Positions 18,052-25,979 of a DNA stretch of 64,000 bases are shown here, in pieces (the first letter of the stretch is position 1; the number at the start of each line of letters is the position of its first letter). The notes beneath the pieces are model-generated. The model saw only the letters and a list, made by a program, of their open reading frames with translations. It made no database searches and was not told the DNA's origin. The DNA is from Flagellimonas profundi (GTDB lineage: Bacteria > Bacteroidota > Bacteroidia > Flavobacteriales > Flavobacteriaceae). The DNA is taken from contig NZ_JAFLNM010000001.1 in NCBI RefSeq assembly GCF_017313275.1, positions 682,001-746,000 of the forward strand. The letters run 5' to 3'. A program made the position numbers and the translations under genes.

Positions 18052-19311
18052 ATGAAAAATATAGCAATTACATTGACATCAATCCTGGCCTTGACAGCGT
18101 TCCTTGTTTCCTGCAACGGTAGGCAAAAGGGAGAATTAGGCCATGATGAGGGCAAAGCGACCACTAAAGAGACGTTACAGGAAGGGGAAGAAGGGCATGG
18201 TAATGAGGCCCATGCAGAAGAGGGCGGCCATGAGGAAGAAGAAGGTTCCGTTGAAATTACCCAACAGCAGGCGGAAACCATCGGCCTCGAAATGAAACCT
18301 TTGGAAGAACGTAGCCTGGGCAACAACATCAAGGTAACGGGCAGACTCGAACTTTTCCCACAGGACAGGGCCAATATAAGCCCCTTTGTGGGCGGCAATA
18401 TAAGCTCGGTACTTGTTATAGAGGGTGATAAGGTGCGCAAGGGACAGGTTCTCGCCTATTTGGAACACCCCGATATCATAACGATGCAACAGGAATTTCA
18501 GGAGAAAAATGACGAACTGGTCTTTTTGGATCAGGACTACGAACGAAAAAAAACCCTCTATGACAAAGGGGTCTCATCCGGCAAGGAATTTCAGATGGCA
18601 CAATCCAAATATCGTTCCACGACCTCTTCGGTCAATGCAATGCGGGCAAAACTACGGCTATTGGGCTTTAATGTTGACGAAATCGCCAATGGTAAAATAT
18701 ATCAGGGTGTACCCGTTATAAGTCCCATTAGCGGTTTTGTCGATGAGGTGTTGATAAGCCTTGGCGATTATGTGGCACCACAATCCAAGATGTTTGCCGT
18801 AAGCGACAATTCTAAGATACACGTGGATCTAAAGGTATATGAAAAGGACATCCCGAGGGTCAAAGAAGGGCAAAAGATTTTTTTCAGTGTTGCCTCGAGA
18901 CCAGACGAGCTGCTTACCGCTGAGGTACATTCCATAGGCAAGACCTTCGAGGAAGATCCCAAGGCCGTGCATATCCACGCCCATATAGAAAATCCCGAAA
19001 GGGATTTATTGCCTGGTATGTATGTAGAGGGCAGGATTGTACAGGATGAAAAAAACACTCTGGCAGTACCCGAGGAAGCGGTCATCAAAGAGGGTGAAAA
19101 GTCGTTCATTTTTGTACTTGACGATGGCGATGCCCAGGAAGAAGGCAAGCTCAAATTTAAAATGGTGCAGGTATCGGTAGGGGTTATCGATTTGGGCTTT
19201 GTTTCCATAAATCCCATGGAACCCCTTCAATATGGTTCAAAAGTGGTTATCAATGGGGCCTATACCCTTTCTTCAGAAATGGTGAAAGGCGAATTGGAGC
19301 ACGGACATTAA
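18052..19311 (+). CDS. czcB: CzcB-type periplasmic adaptor lipoprotein
   Basis: The start is taken as the ATG at 18052 because it gives a lipoprotein signal (hydrophobic core, then FLVSC lipobox at about 16-20). The in-frame ATG 48 bases upstream would spoil this and overlap czcA. A His/Glu-rich arm (about 24-65: GHDEG, GHGNEAHAEEGGHEEEE) precedes the barrel-sandwich and alpha-hairpin regions of a membrane fusion protein (about 90-400). It links the RND pump to the outer-membrane factor, and the arm probably collects metal. It is the third functional part of the tripartite pump whose other two parts are fused upstream. Confidence 0.9.
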   Translation: MKNIAITLTSILALTAFLVSCNGRQKGELGHDEGKATTKETLQEGEEGHGNEAHAEEGGHEEEEGSVEITQQQAETIGLEMKPLEERSLGNNIKVTGRLELFPQDRANISPFVGGNISSVLVIEGDKVRKGQVLAYLEHPDIITMQQEFQEKNDELVFLDQDYERKKTLYDKGVSSGKEFQMAQSKYRSTTSSVNAMRAKLRLLGFNVDEIANGKIYQGVPVISPISGFVDEVLISLGDYVAPQSKMFAVSDNSKIHVDLKVYEKDIPRVKEGQKIFFSVASRPDELLTAEVHSIGKTFEEDPKAVHIHAHIENPERDLLPGMYVEGRIVQDEKNTLAVPEEAVIKEGEKSFIFVLDDGDAQEEGKLKFKMVQVSVGVIDLGFVSINPMEPLQYGSKVVINGAYTLSSEMVKGELEHGH

Positions 19312-19426
19312 TTCTCTAAAAAATCAAGGATTTTGATTCCGGGTTTGTTTATCATCTTAATTAGTTAGTTAAAAATTAGAAAACATGCCCGGTTCAAAAT
19401 CGATTAAAAATTTAAACATTTTAAAA

Positions 19427-19765
19427 ATGAAAGAAATAAAAGCATTTGTTAAACCGAACAGGATACAAAGGGTCATCGAAGCCCTTAGCGATAACGGTTT
19501 TAAAAGTATGACGCTTTCACAGGCGGAGGGTACCGGGGCGTTCAAAGCAAAAGGAGCAAGACCCTCCCTTGATTTTAATATAACCGATAGCCCGGTGGTA
19601 AAAGTGGAGTTGGTATGTCAAAATGAGGAGGCGCAATCAGCCATAGATATCATATTAGAAAATGGTAAAACGCCCGAACCTGGGGATGGAATCATTTATC
19701 TATCCTATATTGAGGATGCCTTTCAGATCAAAACAGGAAAATCCCTTAAACGCTACGATCTTTAA
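19427..19765 (+). CDS. PII-like signalling protein of the metal-efflux type (PII-NG)
   Basis: The 112-residue protein from the ATG at 19427 opens EIKAFVKPNRIQRVIEAL, the beta-alpha start of the GlnB/PII fold. A shortened T-loop region (AEGTGAFKAKGARPS) follows, then the second beta-alpha-beta unit and GDGIIYLSYIEDAFQIKTG. The canonical uridylylated Tyr region of GlnB is absent. A PII group linked to heavy-metal RND operons (called PII-NG) has exactly this placement. It probably reports metal or nucleotide state to the pump. Ligands and target here are inferred. Confidence 0.8.
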   Translation: MKEIKAFVKPNRIQRVIEALSDNGFKSMTLSQAEGTGAFKAKGARPSLDFNITDSPVVKVELVCQNEEAQSAIDIILENGKTPEPGDGIIYLSYIEDAFQIKTGKSLKRYDL

Positions 19766-19776
19766 CCCCTTTTAAA

Positions 19777-20199
19777 ATGGAAAGAATTGTCAAAAAACTG
19801 GAAAGCAAGGGAATACGGCCCACACCGATGCGACTGTTGACCTATAAAAAGTTACTGCAAAGCGAGGTAGCCATCAGTTTGGGAGAGCTAGAGAATTTTT
19901 TCGAGAAATCGGAAAGGAGCACCCTTTTCCGGACGATGAAAACATTTGAGGAAAAAAATATTGTACATCAGATAGCGGACGGTACAGGGATTATGAAATA
20001 TGCACTCTGTGAGGAAAACTGTGGATGTGAGGTGGGCAGCGACCTGCACCTACATTTTCACTGCACCCAGTGTAACGAGACCGTTTGTTTGACCGATCGT
20101 AAAATCCCACAGGTAAACCTGCCTCAAGGATATATGGCAGACGATATCAATCTGGTCGTAACGGGAGTATGCAATAAATGCAGTGGCAATTTGGAGTAG
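19777..20199 (+). CDS. Fur-family metalloregulator (first copy)
   Basis: The 140-residue protein has the winged helix (residues 1-80, GIRPTPMRLLTYKKLL) and dimerisation domain of Fur/Zur proteins. Metal-ligand groups include HLHFHCTQC near 104-112 and a C-terminal CNKC, which form the structural zinc site. The spacing of His/Cys resembles Zur/PerR-like members more than classic iron Fur. It starts 11 bases after the PII-like gene and probably represses or tunes the zinc/cadmium/cobalt block. A second paralogue occurs at 24165-24599. Confidence 0.85.
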   Translation: MERIVKKLESKGIRPTPMRLLTYKKLLQSEVAISLGELENFFEKSERSTLFRTMKTFEEKNIVHQIADGTGIMKYALCEENCGCEVGSDLHLHFHCTQCNETVCLTDRKIPQVNLPQGYMADDINLVVTGVCNKCSGNLE

Positions 20200-20233
20200 C
20201 CTTAAAGGCCAATAACATCAAAAGAATACGACG

Positions 20234-20605
20234 ATGATAGCAATCTATAAAAAAGACCAAATCATATATACCATCGCAGATCAAGAAATGGATGCCGATG
20301 ATGGGGCGACCTTGGTCAAGGCCCTGAATGAACATTTGAAAAGCAATGAACAAGCCGCTTGGTATATGGAAATGGAGCCTCGCAAAAAAGGAGTGAAGAA
20401 AAGCAGCGGTGAGAGGTTGGATTTTTCCTTTCCCGAAGAAACACGGCTTAAGAAAATAGCCTTGGTGGGCGAAAAAACTTGGCAAGAACGGTTTACCGAA
20501 TCGCTATTGCCGTTTAGCGAAGCCCACATAAAATATTTCGGACCTGAAGATGGAAACATGGCCAACAACTGGCTCGAACAAACAAGCAATTTCAATAGTA
20601 ACTGA
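20234..20605 (+). CDS. SpoIIAA-like (STAS/SEC14) small protein, copy A
   Basis: The 123-residue protein opens MIAIYKKDQIIYTIADQEMD. The later pattern LKKIALVGEKTWQERFTESLLPFSEAHIKYFGPED is the signature half of SpoIIAA-like proteins (SEC14/STAS-related fold), in which a KIALVG strand is followed by the KWQE-type helix. Copy B lies at 21755-22111. These proteins are thought to be ligand- or partner-binding adaptors; the ligand is unknown. It is probably cytosolic because no signal peptide is present. Confidence 0.65.
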   Translation: MIAIYKKDQIIYTIADQEMDADDGATLVKALNEHLKSNEQAAWYMEMEPRKKGVKKSSGERLDFSFPEETRLKKIALVGEKTWQERFTESLLPFSEAHIKYFGPEDGNMANNWLEQTSNFNSN

Positions 20606-20632
20606 AACATGAATCTTTAAATCTAGAAAATT

Positions 20633-20851
20633 ATGATGGACGATTGGTATTTTGGGGGAATGCACTGGATATGGTGGGGGTTATGGATAATCCTCATCTT
20701 CTGGATATTTTTAATTCCCTACCCCACACCGGGACAGAAAAGAAAAAGGGACACCGCAATGGAAGCCCTGAGAGAGCGGTACGCCCGGGGCGAAATCGAC
20801 GAAGAGGAATTTGAAAAACGAAAGACGTTCCTGTTAAAGAACAAAAAATAA
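20633..20851 (+). CDS. SHOCT-domain single-span membrane protein
   Basis: The 72-residue protein contains GMHWIWWGLWIILIFWIFLI (residues 9-28), a Trp-rich membrane span. A SHOCT domain (about 43-70: AMEALRERYARGEIDEEEFEKRK) forms a short amphipathic two-helix unit. Two paralogues with the same GMHxxWW opening occur at the other end of the window (63440-63655 and 63704-63913). SHOCT units usually support oligomerisation or membrane association; a function here is unproven. Confidence 0.8.
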   Translation: MMDDWYFGGMHWIWWGLWIILIFWIFLIPYPTPGQKRKRDTAMEALRERYARGEIDEEEFEKRKTFLLKNKK

Positions 20852-20893
20852 CAGTGTTTTGCTTTTGACCGAACGACCATAACACCGTTATCT

Positions 20894-21664
20894 ATGCAAA
20901 GAAGAAAAATAGGGATATGGCTTTTGGCAGGCTTTGCCTTTGGGGTATTTATACTGCAACCCTTGGGCCTATCCCTTTTTCTCTTTGACCGGTCGGGCGA
21001 TTCCGGTCACTGGTCAAGCTTTTTTCTTGAAGCCTTCAAAACCGTATGGAACGTTGTCGATGTTGACCAAATTCTTAGAAACCTGTTGTTCGGGACAATG
21101 GGAAGCAGCCTTGCCCTGATGGTCTTTTTCAGAAAAAAGATTTTTCAACTGAACAGGCAACGGATGGACAGGCAAACCGTTCTCGAACTCATAAACAAGG
21201 GAGAGAGCAGCCGGGTGGAATTCAAGTCAAGCTTGCGATGGGATGTACGGCAGGGCAAGGTAAACAAACAACTTGAGCTTATCATTGCAAAGACCATTGC
21301 CGGGTTTATGAACACCGAGGGGGGCAAGTTGCTCATGGGTGTCGATGACGGGGGAACCATTCTGGGCCTGCAACAGGATTTCGATACGCTTAAAAAGCCG
21401 GACAGCGATGGCTTTGAGCAGTATTTGATGCAATTGATCGCTCAAAAACTGGGAACCCATCTTTGTACGCTAGTGAACGTAGCATTTTTTGGGTTTGGTC
21501 AAAAGCAAGTGTGCTGTATCGAGATTTTACCAGCCCAAATGCCGGTATATGTGAACCTTGAGGGACGGTCACGGTTTTATATACGCACGGGCAATGCCAC
21601 GCGCGAACTAGATTTGCCCGAAGCCCTGGTGTATATAGGTAAGGAAAAGGCACAGTGCAACTAG
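20894..21664 (+). CDS. Membrane-anchored Schlafen/AlbA_2-domain protein, copy A
   Basis: The 256-residue protein has two N-terminal hydrophobic spans (about 7-31 and 62-82) and a cytoplasmic AlbA_2 (Slfn) domain (about 97-240). The domain retains ESSRVEFK, with Glu five residues before EFK, and FMNTEGGKLLMGVDDGG with paired Asp. This layout resembles the three-carboxylate site of Schlafen-type RNases. The C-terminal half has FYIRTGNATREL. A divergent sister is at 61636-62430 next to the other SHOCT proteins. A membrane-tethered nucleic-acid-processing or nucleotide-binding role is possible; no helicase or ATPase domain follows. Confidence 0.78.
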   Translation: MQRRKIGIWLLAGFAFGVFILQPLGLSLFLFDRSGDSGHWSSFFLEAFKTVWNVVDVDQILRNLLFGTMGSSLALMVFFRKKIFQLNRQRMDRQTVLELINKGESSRVEFKSSLRWDVRQGKVNKQLELIIAKTIAGFMNTEGGKLLMGVDDGGTILGLQQDFDTLKKPDSDGFEQYLMQLIAQKLGTHLCTLVNVAFFGFGQKQVCCIEILPAQMPVYVNLEGRSRFYIRTGNATRELDLPEALVYIGKEKAQCN

Positions 21665-21754
21665 AAACAGGAGGTTATTGGGCCATGCAGGAAGGGTTAT
21701 TGGCACTTCCGTTGCACGTTTGTTTTAATTAGATTGATTAAAAAATATACAAAA

Positions 21755-22111
21755 ATGGTACAGATAATAAACTTAGAACAGGAACATCTTATTGCCGCTA
21801 AAATCAGCGGGAAACTTACGGAAAAGGATATGGAAAAGATGCATCCGCTCATCCACAACATCATAGAAAAAGGCCATAAAGTGGATTTCTATATTGAAAT
21901 GGAAGATTTTGAAGGCTATACCCTTAAAGGCTTTTGGGAAGACCTAAAAATTGATTCGGCACACTTGGGAGATTACGGCAAGATAGCCTTTGTGGGTAAC
22001 AAAAAATGGCAGGAGTGGGTGGCTAAGGCAACTGATTTTTTCACTAGCTCGGAAGTTAAGTATTTCGATATTTCCGAGAAATCACAAGCCCAAAAGTGGA
22101 TTAAATCTTAA
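21755..22111 (+). CDS. SpoIIAA-like (STAS/SEC14) small protein, copy B
   Basis: The ATG at 21755 gives 118 residues opening MVQIINLEQEHLIAAKISGK; the frame extends to a TTG 21 bases earlier, which I reject. The signature GKIAFVGNKKWQEWVAKATDFF parallels copy A (20234-20605), as does the acidic EMEDF strand. Two copies in the same metal block, one before and one after the Schlafen-like protein, suggest a small regulatory set. It directly precedes the P1B-4 ATPase (26-base gap) and is probably cotranscribed with it. Confidence 0.72.
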   Translation: MVQIINLEQEHLIAAKISGKLTEKDMEKMHPLIHNIIEKGHKVDFYIEMEDFEGYTLKGFWEDLKIDSAHLGDYGKIAFVGNKKWQEWVAKATDFFTSSEVKYFDISEKSQAQKWIKS

Positions 22112-22137
22112 TTAACGATAACAAAACGATTAATAAT

Positions 22138-24126
22138 ATGAATGACAAGGAAAAACATAGTAATGACGATGGCCACAATCACGACCACGGTGGCATCTTC
22201 GGCAAAAACACCGAACTCTATTTTGCTATATTAAGTGGGGTCACACTAATAACAGGTTTCCTATTGGAGAAATTTACAGGGGTTTCAGAAAACATTCCTT
22301 TTGGACTCTATATTGCGGCCTACTTTTTTGGAGGTTATTTTACCCTGAAGGAAGCTATTAGCAAAGTGGCCAAGGGCGAATTTGAAATCGATTTCCTGAT
22401 GCTGGTCGCGGCTGCGGGGGCGGCCTATCTGGGCGAATGGGCAGAAGGTGCCTTGTTGCTTTTCCTTTTTAGTCTGGGTCACGCATTGGAAAACTATGCA
22501 ATGGGCAAGGCAAAAAAGTCCATTGCGGCACTGACCGACCTCGCCCCAAAAACAGCCCTTCTCAAGAAAGATGACGATACCGTTGAAGTGGGTATTGAAG
22601 AACTACAGGTGGGCGACATCATCGTGGTGCGCCCCAACAGCAAGATATCCGCCGATGGTGTAATTGTAAAAGGTAACAGTAGTGTTGACCAGGCACCCAT
22701 TACCGGGGAAAGCGTTCCGGTGGACAAAACACCAATAGAAAATCCGGACAAAGAGTATACCTCAAAAAGCAATATTCCCAATGAGAACCGTGTATTTTCA
22801 GGAACCATCAATGGCAACAATACCCTTGAAATAAAGGTAATCAAAGAGGCAAAAGATTCTACCCTCAACCGCTTGGTCACTATGGTTCAGGAGGCTCAAG
22901 ACCAGAAATCGCCCACCCAGTTGTTGACCGACAAGTTTGAGCGGTACTATGTGCCAGCGGTCATTATACTGGTCGTTGCACTGAATTTTGCTTTTTTGGT
23001 CATCGATGAACCGTGGAGCGAAAGCCTATACCGTTCCTTGGCGGTATTGGTAGCTGCAAGTCCGTGCGCGCTCGCCATTTCGACGCCATCTGCTGTATTG
23101 AGTGGTGTGGCAAGGGCTGCGCGTGGCGGGGTCTTGATAAAAGGCGGTCGCCCATTGGAAGATTTAGGGGTGCTTACCGCATTGGCCTTTGACAAGACAG
23201 GAACGCTTACCGAAGGAAAACCAAAGCTTACCGACGTCGAAAGTTTTGGCAGTATAGATAAAAAGGAACTGTTGGAAATCGCGATTGCGGTTGAGGAACT
23301 GAGCGACCACCCCCTGGCAAAGGCAGTTGTACGGGACGGAATGGAACGGCTCGGGAAGGACACAAAGATTCCGGATGCCGATGATTTGGAGGCCGTACAG
23401 GGCAAGGGCATAAAGGCAAACTATCAAGGGAATTCCATTTACATTGGTAACCTGGAACTCTTCGAGGATATTGATAAGGGCGTACCCGACGATGTATCAG
23501 AAAAGGTAAGAGCGCTTGAAGGGGAAGGAAAGACCACGATGCTAATAAAAAGGGGCAATGAATTTATAGGGATGCTGGGGCTGATGGACACCCCACGGGA
23601 AAAAGCCAAGGAAACCCTTGCCCAACTAAAGGAAATAGGCATCAAGAAAATGATAATGCTTACGGGCGACAACCAGAAAGTGGCAGATGCCGTAGCCGAG
23701 GAAATTGGGTTGACCGAAGCTCGCGGAAGTCTGCTTCCCGAAGAAAAAGTGGAGGCCATCAAAAAACTTGCGGAACAGGAAAATAAACTGGCAATGATAG
23801 GTGATGGGGTCAATGATGCCCCTGCTATGGCAAACAGTACCGTTGGTATTGCAATGGGTGCGGCGGGAAGCGACGTGGCTTTAGAAACCGCAGATATAGC
23901 ACTAATGGCAGACAAACTGGAAACCTTGCCTTTTGCCATCGGTTTAAGCAGAAAAGCGAAGGCGATAATCAAGCAAAACTTATGGGTTAGCTTGGGGGTT
24001 GTTGCCCTTTTAATTCCTGCGACAATTATGAGTTGGGCAAGTATAGGGATAGCCGTGGCCATTCACGAGGGCTCTACGTTGGTAGTGGTGGTCAATGCAT
24101 TGCGTTTGCTCGCCTACAAAAAATAA
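22138..24126 (+). CDS. P1B-4-type metal-exporting ATPase (Co/Zn/Cd type)
   Basis: The 662-residue P-type ATPase has an N-terminal His-rich segment (GHNHDHGG) instead of HMA domains. The key transmembrane motif is Ser-Pro-Cys (AASPCALAISTP, near 306), the phosphorylation site is DKTGTLTEG (Asp near 350), and the hinge is GDGVNDAPA (near 560). The C-terminal span contains HEGSTLVVV (near 643), the HEGxT signature of P1B-4. SPC plus HEGxT, and absence of CPC, assign it to the group usually exporting cobalt and sometimes Zn, Cd or ferrous iron. It backs up the CzcCBA pump at the inner membrane. Confidence 0.88.
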   Translation: MNDKEKHSNDDGHNHDHGGIFGKNTELYFAILSGVTLITGFLLEKFTGVSENIPFGLYIAAYFFGGYFTLKEAISKVAKGEFEIDFLMLVAAAGAAYLGEWAEGALLLFLFSLGHALENYAMGKAKKSIAALTDLAPKTALLKKDDDTVEVGIEELQVGDIIVVRPNSKISADGVIVKGNSSVDQAPITGESVPVDKTPIENPDKEYTSKSNIPNENRVFSGTINGNNTLEIKVIKEAKDSTLNRLVTMVQEAQDQKSPTQLLTDKFERYYVPAVIILVVALNFAFLVIDEPWSESLYRSLAVLVAASPCALAISTPSAVLSGVARAARGGVLIKGGRPLEDLGVLTALAFDKTGTLTEGKPKLTDVESFGSIDKKELLEIAIAVEELSDHPLAKAVVRDGMERLGKDTKIPDADDLEAVQGKGIKANYQGNSIYIGNLELFEDIDKGVPDDVSEKVRALEGEGKTTMLIKRGNEFIGMLGLMDTPREKAKETLAQLKEIGIKKMIMLTGDNQKVADAVAEEIGLTEARGSLLPEEKVEAIKKLAEQENKLAMIGDGVNDAPAMANSTVGIAMGAAGSDVALETADIALMADKLETLPFAIGLSRKAKAIIKQNLWVSLGVVALLIPATIMSWASIGIAVAIHEGSTLVVVVNALRLLAYKK

Positions 24127-24164
24127 ATTCAATAAAGGAGATTGCCTTTGAATCAAGGTTAAAA

Positions 24165-24599
24165 ATGAACAAAACGGAAAAAATATTGTCGAATTACGGT
24201 ATTCGCCCTACTCAAATGAGGTCCAAGATATACAGGTATCTGAGAAGGAAGCAAAGTGCCGTGTCCTTTTCCGACTTGAAAAAGGTCTTTGCTGAAAAGA
24301 GCGAAACCAATAAGACAGCAAACAGAACGACCTTTTATCGCAACCTTAAGATTTTTGAGGATAAAGGACTTATTCATCAGATAAATGATGGAACCGGAGT
24401 GGCAAAATTTGCGATTTCCGGTGAAAATGCAAAAGGTGAATACGGTTCAGATTTACATCTGCACTTTCATTGTACCGAATGTAAGAAAACAATCTGTTTG
24501 CCAAATAAAATACCGGAAGAAAGTTTACCAGCTGATTATAAAATAAACGATGTCAACCTGGTATTAAAAGGAATATGCGTGAAATGTAAGAAAAAATAA
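24165..24599 (+). CDS. Fur-family metalloregulator (second copy)
   Basis: The start is the ATG at 24165; the longer frame would overlap the ATPase gene by 94 bases. The 144-residue protein opens NKTEKILSNYGIRPTQMRSKI and carries the same ligand pattern as the first copy: HLHFHCTEC and C-terminal CVKCKKK. The overall structure is a winged helix (1-85) plus dimer/zinc domain. It lies 38 bases after the P1B-4 gene and is followed by a hairpin, so it closes that operon. It is likely an autoregulated sensor for the exported metal. Confidence 0.85.
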   Translation: MNKTEKILSNYGIRPTQMRSKIYRYLRRKQSAVSFSDLKKVFAEKSETNKTANRTTFYRNLKIFEDKGLIHQINDGTGVAKFAISGENAKGEYGSDLHLHFHCTECKKTICLPNKIPEESLPADYKINDVNLVLKGICVKCKKK

Positions 24600-24600
24600 C

Positions 24601-24663
24601 AGGTGGGAGTTCCAGAACTTTGAACCCTTGCGCCCAAGAGTCAAGTTCAAGGTTCTTCCACCT
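24601..24663 (+). terminator. Long interrupted hairpin after the second Fur gene
   Basis: AGGTGG (24601-24606) pairs with CCACCT (24658-24663). Inside, GAACTTTGAAC (24615-24625) pairs with GTTCAAGGTTC (24645-24655) with one G-U pair. The downstream T-run is weak (TATTT). It stands at the end of the P1B-4/Fur operon and probably acts as a terminator. Confidence 0.5.
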
Positions 24664-24732
24664 TATTTAACCAAAAAAATACAACTATAGAAAAATATGA
24701 TATAACAATTATTGGTTTGTGTTTTGGCGATA

Positions 24733-24852
24733 ATGGAATTCAGGGCAGCGGCAGAGGATATCGCACGGATGCCCCATTGGCATCCCACATTTTCAGAAAC
24801 CTTTAAGGAAGCCTTTCTGGCCGCTACCGAAGATAGGGCATTGCATATATAA
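24733..24852 (+). pseudogene. C-terminal remnant of a dihydrolipoamide dehydrogenase-type gene
   Basis: The 39 residues include [20 protein letters not shown] and [16 protein letters not shown]. They match the last part of lipoamide dehydrogenases, where the His-Pro-Thr-x-x-Glu motif is the catalytic His-Glu dyad of the partner subunit. The rest (about 420 residues) is missing, and upstream sequence shows no trace of it. It is therefore a scrap left by recombination, although a short ATG-to-stop frame survives. Confidence 0.6.
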
Positions 24853-24886
24853 ATATTGGGGCAAGTAATACCATATAAAATATAAG

Positions 24887-25099
24887 ATGATGAAGAAAAT
24901 TCAAAAGCTAACCCAGGAAATCAACGAATTGACAGTAAGGATTGAACACGAATATCCCGAACTCTATCGGTATTTGGATGAGAACCCCATAACGATTCCC
25001 GTAGATGATGAAGCAAAACCGACCATTAAATCGTTCGCTGATTATTTGGAGAGCTTAAAATCGATTTTGGAAAAATATATGGAATCCCATAATAAGTAA
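24887..25099 (+). CDS. Small acidic helical protein (70 aa)
   Basis: The 70-residue protein is predicted almost entirely helical, with an N-terminal coiled-coil-like repeat (KIQKLTQEINELTVRIEHEY), a PITIPVDDE turn near 34-42 and a second helix ending EKYMES. It lies 43 bases upstream of the HMA-CDF gene and is likely cotranscribed with it. I do not recognise the family. Confidence 0.55.
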   Translation: MMKKIQKLTQEINELTVRIEHEYPELYRYLDENPITIPVDDEAKPTIKSFADYLESLKSILEKYMESHNK

Positions 25100-25142
25100 A
25101 GAGTGAAAAGACCAAACGTAGAATTTAATACAGATTATTTAA

Positions 25143-25943
25143 ATGTCCACCATAAACAAAACCACTTTTAAGGTAAGTCAAATGGATTGCCCTTCAGAAG
25201 AACAGATGATAAGGATGAAACTGGAGTCAAACCCTCAAATCAAATATCTGGACTTTGACATTCCGAATAGAAAGTTGGATGTGTACCATCAGGGGAATGC
25301 CCAAGAAATAAACGTGGAATTGGGTGCATTAAAGCTGGGGGAAAAACTTTTGGGAACAGAAAAGGCGGAAACACCTATTGCCGAAGACGAGACCAAACAA
25401 AAGAAGATACTCTGGTGGGTCTTGTACATCAATTTTGGGTTTTTCGTTATCGAAATGACCACGGGTTGGATTTCTTCCTCGATGGGCCTTATTGCGGATT
25501 CACTAGATATGCTAGCCGATTCCATTGTGTACGCGTTGAGCCTTTTTGCCGTAGGCGGCGCTATTTCCAGAAAAAAGAAAGTGGCGAAGTTCAGTGGCTA
25601 TTTTCAAATGGCCTTGGCCCTGCTGGGATTTTCGGAAGTCCTGAGAAGGTTTTTGAGCAGTAGTGAAACCCCTTTGTTCCAATGGATGATAATCGTTTCC
25701 ATTTTCGCCCTTATCGGCAACCTCGTTTCCCTATGGCTGATAAACAAGGCCAAAAGCAAGGAAGCGCATATGCAGGCAAGTGCCATCTTTACCTCAAACG
25801 ACATTATTGTGAACGGCGGGGTAATACTGGCAGGGGTGCTGGTTTATTTTTTAGACAGTAAATGGCCCGATTTGGTCATAGGCGGTATTGTATTTGCCTT
25901 TGTGATGCGAGGAGCCATTAGAATTTTAAAATTGTCCAAATAA
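25143..25943 (+). CDS. Cation efflux (CDF-like) transporter with degenerate N-terminal HMA domain
   Basis: The 266-residue protein begins with an HMA-like fold (about 5-70) in which the usual C-x-x-C metal site is reduced to MDCPSEE with one Cys. A membrane half (about 95-262) follows with the CDF signature MGLIADSLDMLADSIVYAL, whose Asp residues line the transport site, and five to six hydrophobic spans. The long cytoplasmic C-terminal domain of classic CDF proteins is lacking. It likely exports a divalent cation. A full-length CDF gene follows 36 bases later. Confidence 0.8.
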   Translation: MSTINKTTFKVSQMDCPSEEQMIRMKLESNPQIKYLDFDIPNRKLDVYHQGNAQEINVELGALKLGEKLLGTEKAETPIAEDETKQKKILWWVLYINFGFFVIEMTTGWISSSMGLIADSLDMLADSIVYALSLFAVGGAISRKKKVAKFSGYFQMALALLGFSEVLRRFLSSSETPLFQWMIIVSIFALIGNLVSLWLINKAKSKEAHMQASAIFTSNDIIVNGGVILAGVLVYFLDSKWPDLVIGGIVFAFVMRGAIRILKLSK

Positions 25944-25979
25944 CGTATTGGGAAGAAAAGAAATAGCAAAAGAAAGATT

